From NCBI RefSeq assembly GCF_024400215.1, contig NZ_CP053748.1, positions 2,604,001 to 2,668,000 on the forward strand: a DNA stretch of 64,000 nucleotides. Direction: 5' to 3'. A program made the position numbers and the translations under genes. This DNA comes from Massilia sp. erpn. GTDB lineage: Bacteria; Pseudomonadota; Gammaproteobacteria; Burkholderiales; Burkholderiaceae_D. The stretch's first letter is position 1. Every line of letters begins with the position of its first letter. Positions 1 through 7,710 of the stretch are shown piece after piece. The notes under the pieces were generated by a model, which was not told the DNA's origin, did no database searches, and saw only the letters and a program-made list of their open reading frames with translations.

Positions 1-581
1 TGGTGCTGCTGTCCGTGCTGCTGGCCTGCGCCGTGGGAATTCCGCTCGGCGTGCTGGCGGCCTATGCGCCGCGCTTGCGCCAGGCCGTGATGGCGGTGGT
101 TGGCGTCTTGCAGACCGTGCCTTCGCTGGCCTTGCTGGCAATCCTGATCCCGCTGCTGGGCGCAATCGGCACCTTGCCGGCGCTGATCGCGCTATTTGTG
201 TACGCCCTGCTGCCGGTGGTGCGCAACACCTGCACCGGCATTCTCGGCGTGCCAAAAGGATTGAAGACCGCTGCATTGGCGCTGGGCTTGAGACCTAATC
301 AGCGTCTGCTGCATATCGAATTGCCGCTGGCCTTGCCCGTGATCCTGGCTGGCGTGAAGACGGCGGCGGTCATGAGCGTGGGCACGGCGACCATTGCCGC
401 TTTCATCGGCGCGGGCGGTTACGGCGAGCGCATTACCACCGGCCTGGCCCTGAACGACAACGATATGCTGCTGGCCGGCGCCTTGCCCGCCGCTGCACTC
501 GCCCTGCTGACGCAAGGGTTGTTCGAGCTGGCCGAGCGCATGGTGGTGCCGCGCCGCGGGATTTCAAGCCGGCAGATGTAA
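1..581 (+). CDS. ABC transporter permease, betaine/osmoprotectant type (5' truncated)
   Basis: Inner-membrane permease subunit of a binding-protein-dependent ABC importer, of the family that moves glycine betaine, choline or related quaternary amines (OpuCB/YehW-like). The 192 visible residues are nearly all hydrophobic, with about five membrane segments. The cytoplasmic EAA-type loop that contacts the ATPase is seen as AALALGLRPNQRLLHIELPL near residues 90-110, followed by the GAGGYGERI turn typical of this subfamily. The gene is open to the left edge; the GTG at position 3 is probably internal. A hairpin followed by eight T residues lies about 110 bp after the stop, so this is likely the last gene of its operon. 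The substrate cannot be read from this fragment. Confidence 0.8.
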   Translation, partial: VLLSVLLACAVGIPLGVLAAYAPRLRQAVMAVVGVLQTVPSLALLAILIPLLGAIGTLPALIALFVYALLPVVRNTCTGILGVPKGLKTAALALGLRPNQRLLHIELPLALPVILAGVKTAAVMSVGTATIAAFIGAGGYGERITTGLALNDNDMLLAGALPAAALALLTQGLFELAERMVVPRRGISSRQM

Positions 582-691
582 GGAAGATGCGACTGTTGGT
601 AAGGAATTGTAAAGGACCGGGATTTCGTCAAACGGGAGGCATATAGTGAACTCGTTGATTCATCTCCCCTCCCACTTGACAATGGGTTCCG

Positions 692-726
692 CCCCGCGCA
701 GCGCAAGCTGACGCGGGATTTTTTTT
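692..726 (+). terminator. Rho-independent terminator after the ABC permease
   Basis: Arms CCCGCG (693-698) and CGCGGG (712-717) enclose an inner AGC-GCAA-GCT hairpin with a GNRA-type loop, followed by TTTTTTTT at 719-726. The T-run lies on the plus strand, so it ends transcription of the permease. It also protects the convergent exporter gene. Confidence 0.6.
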
Positions 727-735
727 GATGAGAGC

Positions 736-1689
736 TTAAGAAGCCTTTTCCAGTTTCTCTGCATCGGCAGCGGTATCAGCGACGCCCTTTGCCGCCGCCG
801 CGGCCGGCGTGTGCAGCGCCCAGGCCACGCTGGCCAGGCAGACGACCATGCCTAGCCACTGCACGGGGCCGGGCCGGAAATTCTCCATCCGGATCGACAG
901 CAGCACCGAGATCACCGGTATCACCACGCCGACATACACCGCCTTCTGCGCGCCAAGGCGATGGATCAGCGTGAAATAGCAGGCGAAGGCGATCACGGAA
1001 CCGAACAGCGCCAGGTAGACTAGGCCGCCCCAGTACATGGGCGAGGCGGGCAGGCGGAACGAAGCGCCGCTGATCAAGGCCCACGCTGCCACCAGCAGCG
1101 TACCCCACAACATGGCCCAGGCCATCGTCAGCAGCACATTGGAATTATGCTCGCGCACCTTCACCACCAGCAGATTGCCGACCGAGCTGGCGATGGTGCC
1201 GGTCAACGCCAGCCCCAGGCCCAGCAGGAAGTGGCCCTGGCCGCCGCGCAGGATTTCCTGCCAGGCGGCCCAGATCGATTCATGGAACAGCAGCGAAACT
1301 CCGGCCAGCGCGCCGGCGCCGGTGCTCCAGGTACGCTTGCTGACCGGCGTGCCGAAGGCGATGCGGCCCAGCAGCGGCGTCCAGAACACCATCAGCACAT
1401 ACAGCACAGCCACCAGGGCCGACACCAGATACTGCTCCGAGGTGTAGGTGCAGATGTAACTGAGGGCGAAGGTGCTGCTGCCTTGCAGGAAGGTCCAGCG
1501 CTGGGCCGGCAGGGACAGGCGCAGGCTCTGGCCGCGCAGGGCGCACCATGCAAACAACACCGCCGAGGAGAGCGCAAAGCGGTAGGCCACCGAGACGGCA
1601 GGCGGCACCTCGCCCAGTTGCAGGGTGATGCCGAAGAAGGTTGAACCCCAGATCAGGCTGGCGAGAATAAAGAGGACAGGAGAGGACAT
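736..1689 (-). CDS. DMT superfamily (EamA/RhaT-type) transporter
   Basis: Predicted ten-helix inner-membrane carrier of the drug/metabolite transporter superfamily; these export amino acids, metabolites or drugs, and the substrate is unknown here. The protein is 317 aa with two EamA repeats. The N-terminal LASLIWGSTFFGI segment and the second-repeat start near LTGTIASSVGNLL are typical, and the C-terminus is a soluble tail rich in Ala and Lys. I chose the ATG at 1687-1689 (MSSPVLF) because the first membrane helix follows directly. An in-frame GTG at 1722 would add 11 residues that do not look like part of the fold. The gene is convergent with the ABC permease and about 45 bp from the next minus-strand gene. 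Confidence 0.85.
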   Translation of the reverse strand: MSSPVLFILASLIWGSTFFGITLQLGEVPPAVSVAYRFALSSAVLFAWCALRGQSLRLSLPAQRWTFLQGSSTFALSYICTYTSEQYLVSALVAVLYVLMVFWTPLLGRIAFGTPVSKRTWSTGAGALAGVSLLFHESIWAAWQEILRGGQGHFLLGLGLALTGTIASSVGNLLVVKVREHNSNVLLTMAWAMLWGTLLVAAWALISGASFRLPASPMYWGGLVYLALFGSVIAFACYFTLIHRLGAQKAVYVGVVIPVISVLLSIRMENFRPGPVQWLGMVVCLASVAWALHTPAAAAAKGVADTAADAEKLEKAS

Positions 1690-1732
1690 CCCGCGAGTAT
1701 ACGGGGTTTCTCCCACCTCCACATAAAGAGGC

Positions 1733-2170
1733 CTAATAGGCTAGGTTCAGGCGCCGGTACAGGAAGCTCAGGACAAACAAAGGGCCGATCAGCAGGAAGC
1801 GCAGATCCTCAAAGAAGGAAGGCTTCTTGCCTTCGATCTTATGCCCGATGAACTGCCCGATCCAGGCCAGTACAAAGACCAGCAGCGACAGCGGCAGCAC
1901 CGCGCGCGGCGGCAGCGCGGCGAGGATGATCAGCATCGCCGCCGCCATCAGCAGCATGCCGACGGCAAAGGGCGGCGACAGCTTGAAATAATAGACCATG
2001 CTCAGTCCCGCCGCCGCCAGCGCAAGCAGGGGATGCGCGGCCCACAGCAGGCCAAGCACGGTAAACACGATCACCGGCACGCAAACGAAGTGGATCAATT
2101 CGTTCACCGGATGCAGGTGGCTTTCGCTGTAACGGGCGAGCAGGGTATCGATCGCTCTGGCTTCGGGCAT
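1733..2170 (-). CDS. Mpo1-like (DUF962) membrane protein
   Basis: A 145-aa protein of the DUF962/YGL010w family. The yeast member Mpo1 is an Fe(II)-dependent dioxygenase that alpha-oxidises 2-hydroxy fatty acids; the bacterial role is not established. Visible family marks are the N-terminal HLHPVNELIHF block with spaced histidines, three to four hydrophobic segments, and a C-terminal GHKIEGKKPSFFEDLRFLLIGP block. The start at 2168-2170 (MPEARAID) is preceded by AGGAG at good spacing; an upstream in-frame start would add 36 residues overlapping the promoter of the divergent glycosylase gene. It starts about 80 bp from that gene. Confidence 0.8.
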   Translation of the reverse strand: MPEARAIDTLLARYSESHLHPVNELIHFVCVPVIVFTVLGLLWAAHPLLALAAAGLSMVYYFKLSPPFAVGMLLMAAAMLIILAALPPRAVLPLSLLVFVLAWIGQFIGHKIEGKKPSFFEDLRFLLIGPLFVLSFLYRRLNLAY

Positions 2171-2247
2171 GGCGTATCTCCTGATTGCTTTTATGGCATT
2201 GATTCTACACCCGTTCAGACGGCGCTTGATCGGGTAGAATCCGCCGA

Positions 2248-2775
2248 ATGAATACGCCAGCCCAAGAGTCCAACACAAGAAAACGATGCTTCGATCCGGT
2301 CGTCGATGAGCATACTCGCTTGCTTGTACTGGGAAGCCTGCCCGGCGAGCAGTCGCTCGCGAAGGCAGAGTATTACGGGAATCGGCAAAATCGCTTCTGG
2401 TTTTTGATGTCAGAAGTGATCGACTTGGACTTGGTATCGATGACCTATGCTATGCGCTTGCGGACGCTGCTGGATCATGGCGTTGGTTTGTGGGACGTGG
2501 TGGCTGAGGCGCACCGTCCGGGCAGCTTGGACAGCCGCATCCAGAATCACGATGACAACGATCTGCTGGGATTATTTGCCGGGCTGCCGCAACTAGTGAC
2601 GATTGCGTTCAACGGTGGCACTGCTGCAAGACTTGGTTTAAAAGTGCTGGGTGAGCAAGCATCAAGATATCGGATTGTGCGGCTTCCGTCGAGCAGCCCA
2701 GCCTATACTTTGTCATATACTGAAAAGTCCTTGCAATGGCGACTTTTGAAGCAAGCTCTTCACCCCGCTGATTAA
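2248..2775 (+). CDS. DNA-deoxyinosine (hypoxanthine) glycosylase, UDG family 6
   Basis: Predicted monofunctional glycosylase that removes hypoxanthine (deaminated adenine) from DNA to start base-excision repair. The 175-aa length fits the family. Motif I is seen as LGSLPGEQSL at residues 28-37, the family block YYGNRQNRFW at 42-51, and the DNA-intercalating motif as LPSSSPA near residue 150. Base composition is unusual: stretches near 42-55% GC in a genome otherwise above 60%. A diverged copy of its last 28 codons lies 1.8 kb downstream at 4462-4548, beyond a toxin-antitoxin pair and a regulator. This points to gene replacement by imported DNA. Function is fairly certain; transfer is inference. 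Confidence 0.85.
   Translation: MNTPAQESNTRKRCFDPVVDEHTRLLVLGSLPGEQSLAKAEYYGNRQNRFWFLMSEVIDLDLVSMTYAMRLRTLLDHGVGLWDVVAEAHRPGSLDSRIQNHDDNDLLGLFAGLPQLVTIAFNGGTAARLGLKVLGEQASRYRIVRLPSSSPAYTLSYTEKSLQWRLLKQALHPAD
2689..2712 (+). repeat. 24-bp direct repeat, left copy, inside glycosylase gene
   Basis: This 24-nt stretch encodes the SSSPAYTL part of the intact glycosylase. It matches 4465-4488 at 22 of 24 positions in the same orientation. The two copies bracket the toxin-antitoxin and XRE genes and could be the homology used for integration or recombination. Confidence 0.7.
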
Positions 2776-2859
2776 TGACTGTTGACGCATCTCAGAACAA
2801 TGGCTGGTCGTTTGATGATTGGCACCAATCGTCGGTAAGATCGCGTCTTGGAGGAAAAT

Positions 2860-3084
2860 ATGCAAACGCATTTTGAGCTACTCGCGGCTGAGGCACTAAA
2901 GCTTCTGCCACAAGAACGCGAAGCATTTGTGCAATTACTTACCGCCAGTTTGGAGGCTGACATCAGCAATGACGACGCGCTGGCATCTGAAGTCGAGCGG
3001 CGCATCGCTGATGTTGAAAGCGGAGCGACTCACGTCATCCCTATGGCTGAGGCTCTGGCTTTGGTGCGCGCAAGTTTGAAGTGA
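2860..3084 (+). CDS. Antitoxin of a RelE/ParE-type module (addiction module component family)
   Basis: A 74-aa acidic, helix-rich protein of the short addiction-module component family (TIGR02574-like), which pairs with RelE/ParE toxins. Typical features are the LLPQEREAFVQLLTASLEA helix and the C-terminal EVERRIADVESG helix thought to wrap the toxin. I chose the ATG at 2860 because GGAGG lies at 2850-2854 with ideal spacing; the upstream in-frame TTG at 2848 would overlap that ribosome binding site. The stop overlaps the toxin start by four bases, so the pair is translationally coupled. It presumably neutralises the toxin and co-represses the operon. Composition is AT-richer than the genome. 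Confidence 0.85.
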   Translation: MQTHFELLAAEALKLLPQEREAFVQLLTASLEADISNDDALASEVERRIADVESGATHVIPMAEALALVRASLK

Positions 3085-3374
3085 AACTGGTCATCGTTCC
3101 TGCCGCGCTTGCAGAGTTGCGGGATGCTGCGGCTTACTACACCGACCAAGGAAATGCGGGGTTGGGGCATGCGTTTGTGACCGAGTTTGAACGAGTCGTT
3201 AATCTCATCTTTGTCTCGCCTCAGCTTGGCGCTATTTTTCGAGGTACTCGCCGCCGGTACTTTCTTCGGAGATTTCCATACAGCGTTATCTATGAAGTGA
3301 CCCACGACGAATTAAGAGTGCTTGCGCTTGCCCACCAACGACGCCGTCTCACTTACTGGAGTCGGCGTAAGTAG
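3081..3374 (+). CDS. ParE/RelE-family toxin
   Basis: A 97-aa basic protein with the ParE/RelE fold: N-terminal VIVPAALAELRDAAAYY helix region, central FERVVNLIFVSPQLG, then the beta-rich RRYFLRRFPYSVIYEV block and a C-terminal LALAHQRRRLTYWSRR that matches the usual H-x-R-R-x-P-x-Y-W ending. ParE members inhibit gyrase and RelE members cut mRNA on the ribosome; the family cannot be settled by eye, though the ending is closest to ParE/RHH-partner toxins. It begins with GTG overlapping the antitoxin stop (GTGA). It lies inside the island bracketed by glycosylase sequences. Confidence 0.85.
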   Translation: MKLVIVPAALAELRDAAAYYTDQGNAGLGHAFVTEFERVVNLIFVSPQLGAIFRGTRRRYFLRRFPYSVIYEVTHDELRVLALAHQRRRLTYWSRRK

Positions 3375-3397
3375 CGCGATCCTTGGCGCCGTCAAAA

Positions 3398-4348
3398 TCA
3401 TGGAAGTCGAAGCTCCGAAGTGTCCAACTTAAACTCTTCGTCTATTCCCAGTTTCTTCATTATCGCAGGCAAGACTTGATGAATTATTCGCATCCCCGTT
3501 AGTAATTCATTCATGTAAATGTCGGGATGTAAACGTGATGAGTTGATGCCCATACTTTCCGCTTCGGCATCTTGCCCGAGCGTATCGCCTGATGCATAAA
3601 CGAGGTCAAGCAACTCGGCCTTCAAAGGGATGCCAGCACGGAAGGCCCGATCTTTAACTATTGTGAGCCACTCCTTATACTCCTCTTTGGTCCGATACCT
3701 GAACTCTTTTATTTTTGGCGTGAATTCCGAGTCTTCATCAATTTTGCAGGCCGCAAGTGACATCAGGCATGGTTCAATGTTAGCCGCGGGACTGTCGAAT
3801 AAATCGAGCTTTTCATCGTCTATTAGCTCTGAAATATATGCGGCGTAGAAGCCGTAGACATTGTTCAGAGAGTCGTAGATTTTATAGATTAGATTGGAAT
3901 AGGAATTCAGGTCAATCAGCTCCCAGAGCTCTTCGTTATCATTGTCCTCATAGTCAAAGTCCAGCTCCGCGGGGAATTCCTTAGGGAGGACGACTCCTAG
4001 TTCCTCGAGCACGCTGAAGGTTGTTCCGCATAAGAGATTCATCTCATCCTCTAGGGGATAGGTGTCATACCCAGTTTCTGCATTTTCTTGTGCCAAATCG
4101 GCAAGAAAGTGGATTAGCCTCTCCCACTTAATTGCTTGCTCAAGGGAGCCAGCCAGAAGAACGAAAGAGGGGTCTCTATCGCCAATATTGATGATTTTGC
4201 GAAACTTTTCTTCCATCTCCGAGGACATGTGTTCATCACTCTTCCATTTGCTTATTTGGGTCGGTGATACTCCAAGTCGAACGGCGAGTTCTCTCTGGCT
4301 GCAGGAGAGGGTGGCCATGGCCAATTGCACAAATGCCTTGCTGTACAT
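3398..4348 (-). CDS. XRE-type HTH protein with large unknown C-terminal domain
   Basis: A 316-aa protein. Residues about 8-50 form a helix-turn-helix (SQRELAVRLGVSPTQISKWK is the recognition unit). The remaining 260 residues are acidic and helical with no family I recognise; clusters such as DFDYEDNDNEELWELID are strongly negative. Codon use and GC near 40% are unlike the flanking genome, a sign of recent transfer. It faces away from the toxin gene and is the last gene before the broken glycosylase copy. Two palindromic sites 20 bp apart lie just upstream of its start and are the obvious candidates for self-regulation. It could regulate the island; that is inference. Confidence 0.75.
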   Translation of the reverse strand: MYSKAFVQLAMATLSCSQRELAVRLGVSPTQISKWKSDEHMSSEMEEKFRKIINIGDRDPSFVLLAGSLEQAIKWERLIHFLADLAQENAETGYDTYPLEDEMNLLCGTTFSVLEELGVVLPKEFPAELDFDYEDNDNEELWELIDLNSYSNLIYKIYDSLNNVYGFYAAYISELIDDEKLDLFDSPAANIEPCLMSLAACKIDEDSEFTPKIKEFRYRTKEEYKEWLTIVKDRAFRAGIPLKAELLDLVYASGDTLGQDAEAESMGINSSRLHPDIYMNELLTGMRIIHQVLPAIMKKLGIDEEFKLDTSELRLP

Positions 4349-4371
4349 TTATGACCTTCCTTTCTGGGGAA

Positions 4372-4404
4372 AATTTAGTAAATTATTTGAAAAATTAGTA
4401 AATT
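4372..4404 (-). promoter_or_regulatory. Tandem palindromic operator candidate upstream of XRE gene
   Basis: Two copies of a 13-bp site are centred at 4378 and 4398, exactly 20 bp (two helical turns) apart. The first, AATTTAGTAAATT, is a perfect palindrome around G; the second, AAATTAGTAAATT, differs by one base pair swap in one arm. They lie 24-56 bp upstream of the XRE start codon, where an autorepressor would act. Confidence 0.5.
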
Positions 4405-4461
4405 TATTCTACTTTGGCTTGGGTCAAATGACAAGGAGCGCAATGACAACGATTTGCGTGG

Positions 4462-4548
4462 CCATCGAGTAGCCCAGCATATACTTTGCCGTATGCCGAT
4501 AAGGTGACGCGGTGGCAGTCCTTACGCCCCATTTTGGAAGCGGTCTAG
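4462..4548 (+). pseudogene. 3' remnant of a second deoxyinosine glycosylase gene
   Basis: Read in frame from 4462 this encodes PSSSPAYTLPYADK and continues to a TAG at 4546-4548, 28 codons in all. It aligns end to end with the C-terminus of the intact glycosylase at 2248-2775, with the first nine residues identical and about half of all residues identical. Nucleotide similarity reaches back to about 4452 and then stops, so nothing of the N-terminal 85% remains. The fragment is too diverged to be a fresh duplication. It more likely descends from the resident gene, whose front part was replaced by an incoming homologue carrying the toxin-antitoxin cargo. Confidence 0.75.
4465..4488 (+). repeat. 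24-bp direct repeat, right copy, in glycosylase remnant
   Basis: Matches 2689-2712 at 22 of 24 positions, same orientation. It marks the right border of the AT-richer island. Confidence 0.7.
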
Positions 4549-4570
4549 CGCATATTGAACAGCCTGGCCT

Positions 4571-5470
4571 TTAGCGCTGACGCTGTGCCAGTTCGGCGAT
4601 GACTTGTTCGAGCGTTGTCGTTCCTGCCTGTTCGACCGCGCTGGGATCGCTCTTGATGTCGATATGCGCGCAATTGATGCCACGGGTCATTTCGGTGAAG
4701 CCGGCAAGGGCGGCCCTTGAGAAATGGGCATCCGCCAGTGCTTTCGGCCACTCCGTTTCCGGCAGAACCGTCACGCCGACGGGCTTCTGCAGCGTGGCCG
4801 AAATAATGGCGGCGACATCATTCGGCGCGTAGTCCTGTGGGCCCGAGAGCGTGACGATGCTGCTTCCCGTGCTTTTTTCTTGCAGCAGAGCTGCAGCAGC
4901 ACGGCCGACATCCACCGTCGCCACCATCGGGACAGGACGCAGCGGTGGCGCCAGAAACGTCGGCAGCGTGCCGCTGCGCATAGCCAGGCCGACCATGGGC
5001 ATCCAGTTCTCCATGAAATAGACCGCGCGCAGGAAGATGGTGGCAACACCGCTTGCGCTCAAACGCTGTTCGAACATGCGGTTCATCCCTATCCATCCTG
5101 TGCCGCTCTCGCGGTCGGCGCCTATCGAGGACAGCGCCACAAGCTTGGGCACGTCCGCCGCAAGCGCAGCGCGCGCCGTGGTTTCGGCAATCAAGTCTGC
5201 CATCTCGAACAGGTCTTCGCGGTTGTAGTGCTGCGGACTGACGACATAGGCGCCCTGGACCTGGCTGAGCGCCTTGGTCATCGCGGCCAGGTCAGTCAGG
5301 TCGGCCACGGCAACCTCGGCGCCGCGTTCGGCCCACTGCCGGCCTTTGGCGGGCTCGTGCACCACGACGCGCACAGGATGGCCGGAACGCAGCAACGCAT
5401 CGGCGGCGGCGCCGCCGGTACGGCCGCTCACGCCAAATACAGCGTAAGGAAGGGGGAAGGAAGCAGTCAT
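4571..5470 (-). CDS. NmrA-like NAD(P)-binding oxidoreductase/sensor
   Basis: A 299-aa atypical short-chain dehydrogenase. The N-terminal Rossmann glycine motif reads VFGVSGRTGGAAADALL (residues 11-27), followed by LSSIGAD and the C-terminal domain of the NmrA/NAD(P)H azoreductase-like group. The classical catalytic YxxxK is not evident, so it may be a redox sensor or a reductase of the quinone-reductase QorB type. It is divergent from a LysR gene about 80 bp away, the usual arrangement in which the LysR protein controls the reductase. Composition is back to GC-rich, so it lies outside the island. Confidence 0.75.
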   Translation of the reverse strand: MTASFPLPYAVFGVSGRTGGAAADALLRSGHPVRVVVHEPAKGRQWAERGAEVAVADLTDLAAMTKALSQVQGAYVVSPQHYNREDLFEMADLIAETTARAALAADVPKLVALSSIGADRESGTGWIGMNRMFEQRLSASGVATIFLRAVYFMENWMPMVGLAMRSGTLPTFLAPPLRPVPMVATVDVGRAAAALLQEKSTGSSIVTLSGPQDYAPNDVAAIISATLQKPVGVTVLPETEWPKALADAHFSRAALAGFTEMTRGINCAHIDIKSDPSAVEQAGTTTLEQVIAELAQRQR

Positions 5471-5550
5471 GCAAATATCTCCTATTCAGATGAAACGGAA
5501 TGGTGCATGATGGCGCGACATACATAAATGGCATGAAAGCTATAGCCAAT

Positions 5551-6489
5551 ATGCAGCAAGTGGATTTATCTACGGTCGACCTCAACCTCTTAAAGCTGTT
5601 CGACGCACTGGTTCGGGAGCGCAGCGTCACCCTGGCGGGCCTCCGTTTGGGCTTGAGCCAACCGGCTGCCAGCCGCGCGCTGGGGAGACTGCGCGCGATG
5701 CTGGGGGATCGCCTGGTGGTCCGTGGCAAGGTCGGTCTGGAACTGACGCCCCGCGGTGAAGCGCTGGCAGGTCCTGTGGTCAAGCTGCTGGAAGATGCCC
5801 GAGGCATCGTCTCGCCTGCTGTCTTCGATCCCGCCTCCGCAACGGGCCATATCACGATCGCCGCGCATGACCATCTGAGCTTGACGGTCCTCGCTGGTTT
5901 GAGCGCCCGTTTCGAGCGCCATGCGCCTGGGTTAAGTCTTCATATCGCGCAACCTGCGGGGGACAATGTGCGGCTGATCGAGCAGGGGAGCGCCGATCTG
6001 GCGCTGGGAATTTTCCAGACACTGCCCGGCAGTTTTCACCGCCGCGACCTGTATGCCGACAGTCTGGTGTGTGTGGCGAGGTCCGGCCACCCGGGTGTAA
6101 GGGATGGACTCAGTCTGGCGCGTTATGCAGCCTTGCGCCACATTGCCGTGACCATTTCCGGCGTGGGCGAGAGTGCGGTTGATGTTGCGCTCTCGGCACA
6201 GGGGCTGACTCGCCGCGTCGCGTTGCGCGTTCCCCACTTTCTTGCCGCTGCGATGCTGGCGGCGGACAGCGACATGATTCTCACCTTGCCGAGCCGTCTG
6301 GCGCGCCTGCTGGCGAAAAGGCTCCCGCTCGCGCTTCTGGAACTGCCGCTGCAGCTTGCGCCCCTGGTGCCAGCGATGATCTGGCACGAGCGCTTCCACC
6401 GCGATCCTGCCCACGTCTGGGTCAGACAACAGCTGGTTGACGTTGTCGCGTCGTTCCATGCGGCCGGGGACATGCCGCCGACCTCCTGA
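5551..6489 (+). CDS. LysR-family transcriptional regulator
   Basis: A 312-aa regulator with an N-terminal winged helix (VDLNLLKLFDALVRERSVTL, then the recognition region LGLSQPAASRALGRLR) and a periplasmic-binding-like effector domain from about residue 95. It resembles the NodD/NahR-like branch that starts with DLNLL. I prefer the ATG at 5551; in-frame ATGs at 5533 and 5500 would add 6 or 17 residues, and none has a convincing ribosome binding site. The divergent NmrA-like gene is its likely target. The effector is unknown. Confidence 0.85.
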   Translation: MQQVDLSTVDLNLLKLFDALVRERSVTLAGLRLGLSQPAASRALGRLRAMLGDRLVVRGKVGLELTPRGEALAGPVVKLLEDARGIVSPAVFDPASATGHITIAAHDHLSLTVLAGLSARFERHAPGLSLHIAQPAGDNVRLIEQGSADLALGIFQTLPGSFHRRDLYADSLVCVARSGHPGVRDGLSLARYAALRHIAVTISGVGESAVDVALSAQGLTRRVALRVPHFLAAAMLAADSDMILTLPSRLARLLAKRLPLALLELPLQLAPLVPAMIWHERFHRDPAHVWVRQQLVDVVASFHAAGDMPPTS

Positions 6490-6521
6490 GATTGAGGCAA
6501 GTTGGTAACTTGCCTCGCCGC

Positions 6522-7583
6522 CTACTTCGCCGCCGCTTTCTCCAGGCGTTCCGCCTCGGCGATCAACTGCGCGCGGGCTTTGTCGTCGCCGATTTTGGGA
6601 ATGACGATGTCGCGTAAAACCCTGGCGTTGGCGACATCGAGTGCGAGATCTGCCGGCGTCGCCACATCCGGCTTGACGCCGCTGCCTTCCCAATTCGTAT
6701 GCGTGATCGGATTGACGGCTTGTCCGGTCGAAATGAAGGCGACCAAGCCGCCGCCGAGAGGAAAGGAGCCGCCAGGATTCGCGGCGCCGCCGGTCGCCTC
6801 GCCTACGAGTGTTGCCCTTTTTTGCGTCTGAAAATCGTAGGCGCATTCTTCCGCCGCCGAGAAGGTCCATTTGGACGTCAAGACATACACCGGGCGCGTG
6901 TAATGCACGGAAACGGCCGTGCTGGTCCAGGATTGCTCCTTGCGCTGATCCTTGCGGTAGACCAAGTCATTTAAATGCCGCCGATCGCCCTCGGCGAAAA
7001 AGTGGCTCAGCAGGTAGGCAACGGTTTCGCTATCGCCACCGCCGTTCTTGCGTAAGTCGAGGATGATCGCCTCGGTATTTTTCAGCAGCGTCATCGCGGC
7101 GCCGATGGCTGGCGCGGAAAATGCGGCGGTTTCGAAACCGCGGACGTCGAGATAGCCCACATTGCCCGGCAGGCGCTCGACGCGGAATATGCCGCCGGCA
7201 AGGCGTTCCGTTTCTTCGCGCTGCTGAATAAGCTCCTCGGCGCTAGGCACGGCGTTTTCCGGCGCCGCCTTGAATGCCGGATCGAAGCGCACGCTGAAGT
7301 GCAAGTCCTTGCCGGAGCTGCGCAGATCGGCGGTCAGCATATCGGCCAGGGATGTGACGGTGTTGGCGCTGGCATAGGCATTCTTCGCATCCTTCTGGCG
7401 CAGGCTGGCGGCGACCTTCTTTGCCACGTCCGGAAAGACATAATTGTCTTCGACCGCTTGCGCCAGCTCCTTGACCAGCGCATGGCGGGTGGCGGCATCC
7501 AGCGTCCCCTTGGTCTGCGGTACTTCGTGTGCGGATGCCTGGGCGGCAGCGGCAAGCAATAGGGTAATCAGCATGCGGGGCAT
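6522..7583 (-). CDS. S41-family (tail-specific-type) peptidase, exported
   Basis: A 353-aa protein with an N-terminal signal peptide (cleavage expected after AQASA, residue 18). The S41 core follows: AIILDLRKNGGGDSETV near 172-188 and the nucleophile block TSKWTFSAAEE with Ser242, followed by GEATGGAANPG. An N-terminal helical domain like that of retinoid-binding-protein-type S41 members is present, and I see no PDZ domain. It probably acts in the periplasm. The start at 7581-7583 has GAGGAGG upstream; a longer in-frame reading to 7712 overlaps the divergent Lrp gene and is unlikely. The divergent Lrp-type regulator 127 bp away may control it. Confidence 0.85.
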   Translation of the reverse strand: MPRMLITLLLAAAAQASAHEVPQTKGTLDAATRHALVKELAQAVEDNYVFPDVAKKVAASLRQKDAKNAYASANTVTSLADMLTADLRSSGKDLHFSVRFDPAFKAAPENAVPSAEELIQQREETERLAGGIFRVERLPGNVGYLDVRGFETAAFSAPAIGAAMTLLKNTEAIILDLRKNGGGDSETVAYLLSHFFAEGDRRHLNDLVYRKDQRKEQSWTSTAVSVHYTRPVYVLTSKWTFSAAEECAYDFQTQKRATLVGEATGGAANPGGSFPLGGGLVAFISTGQAVNPITHTNWEGSGVKPDVATPADLALDVANARVLRDIVIPKIGDDKARAQLIAEAERLEKAAAK

Positions 7584-7710
7584 ACGTTCCTCCTCTGTAT
7601 CTTCAAGAGTGATTTGAATCGTTGTGCGCCATCGATAATAGCAATTGTTTAATATTTTTTTCTGCAGTTTTTCTATGTAATATCGTGGTTTTGCAGAGGT
7701 AAACTCGTTC

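Noticed and set aside
5470..5550. LysR box between the NmrA-like and LysR genes
   Set aside because: A loose inverted CATGCA/TGCATG pair and T-N11-A-like matches exist, but none is distinctive enough to call a site.
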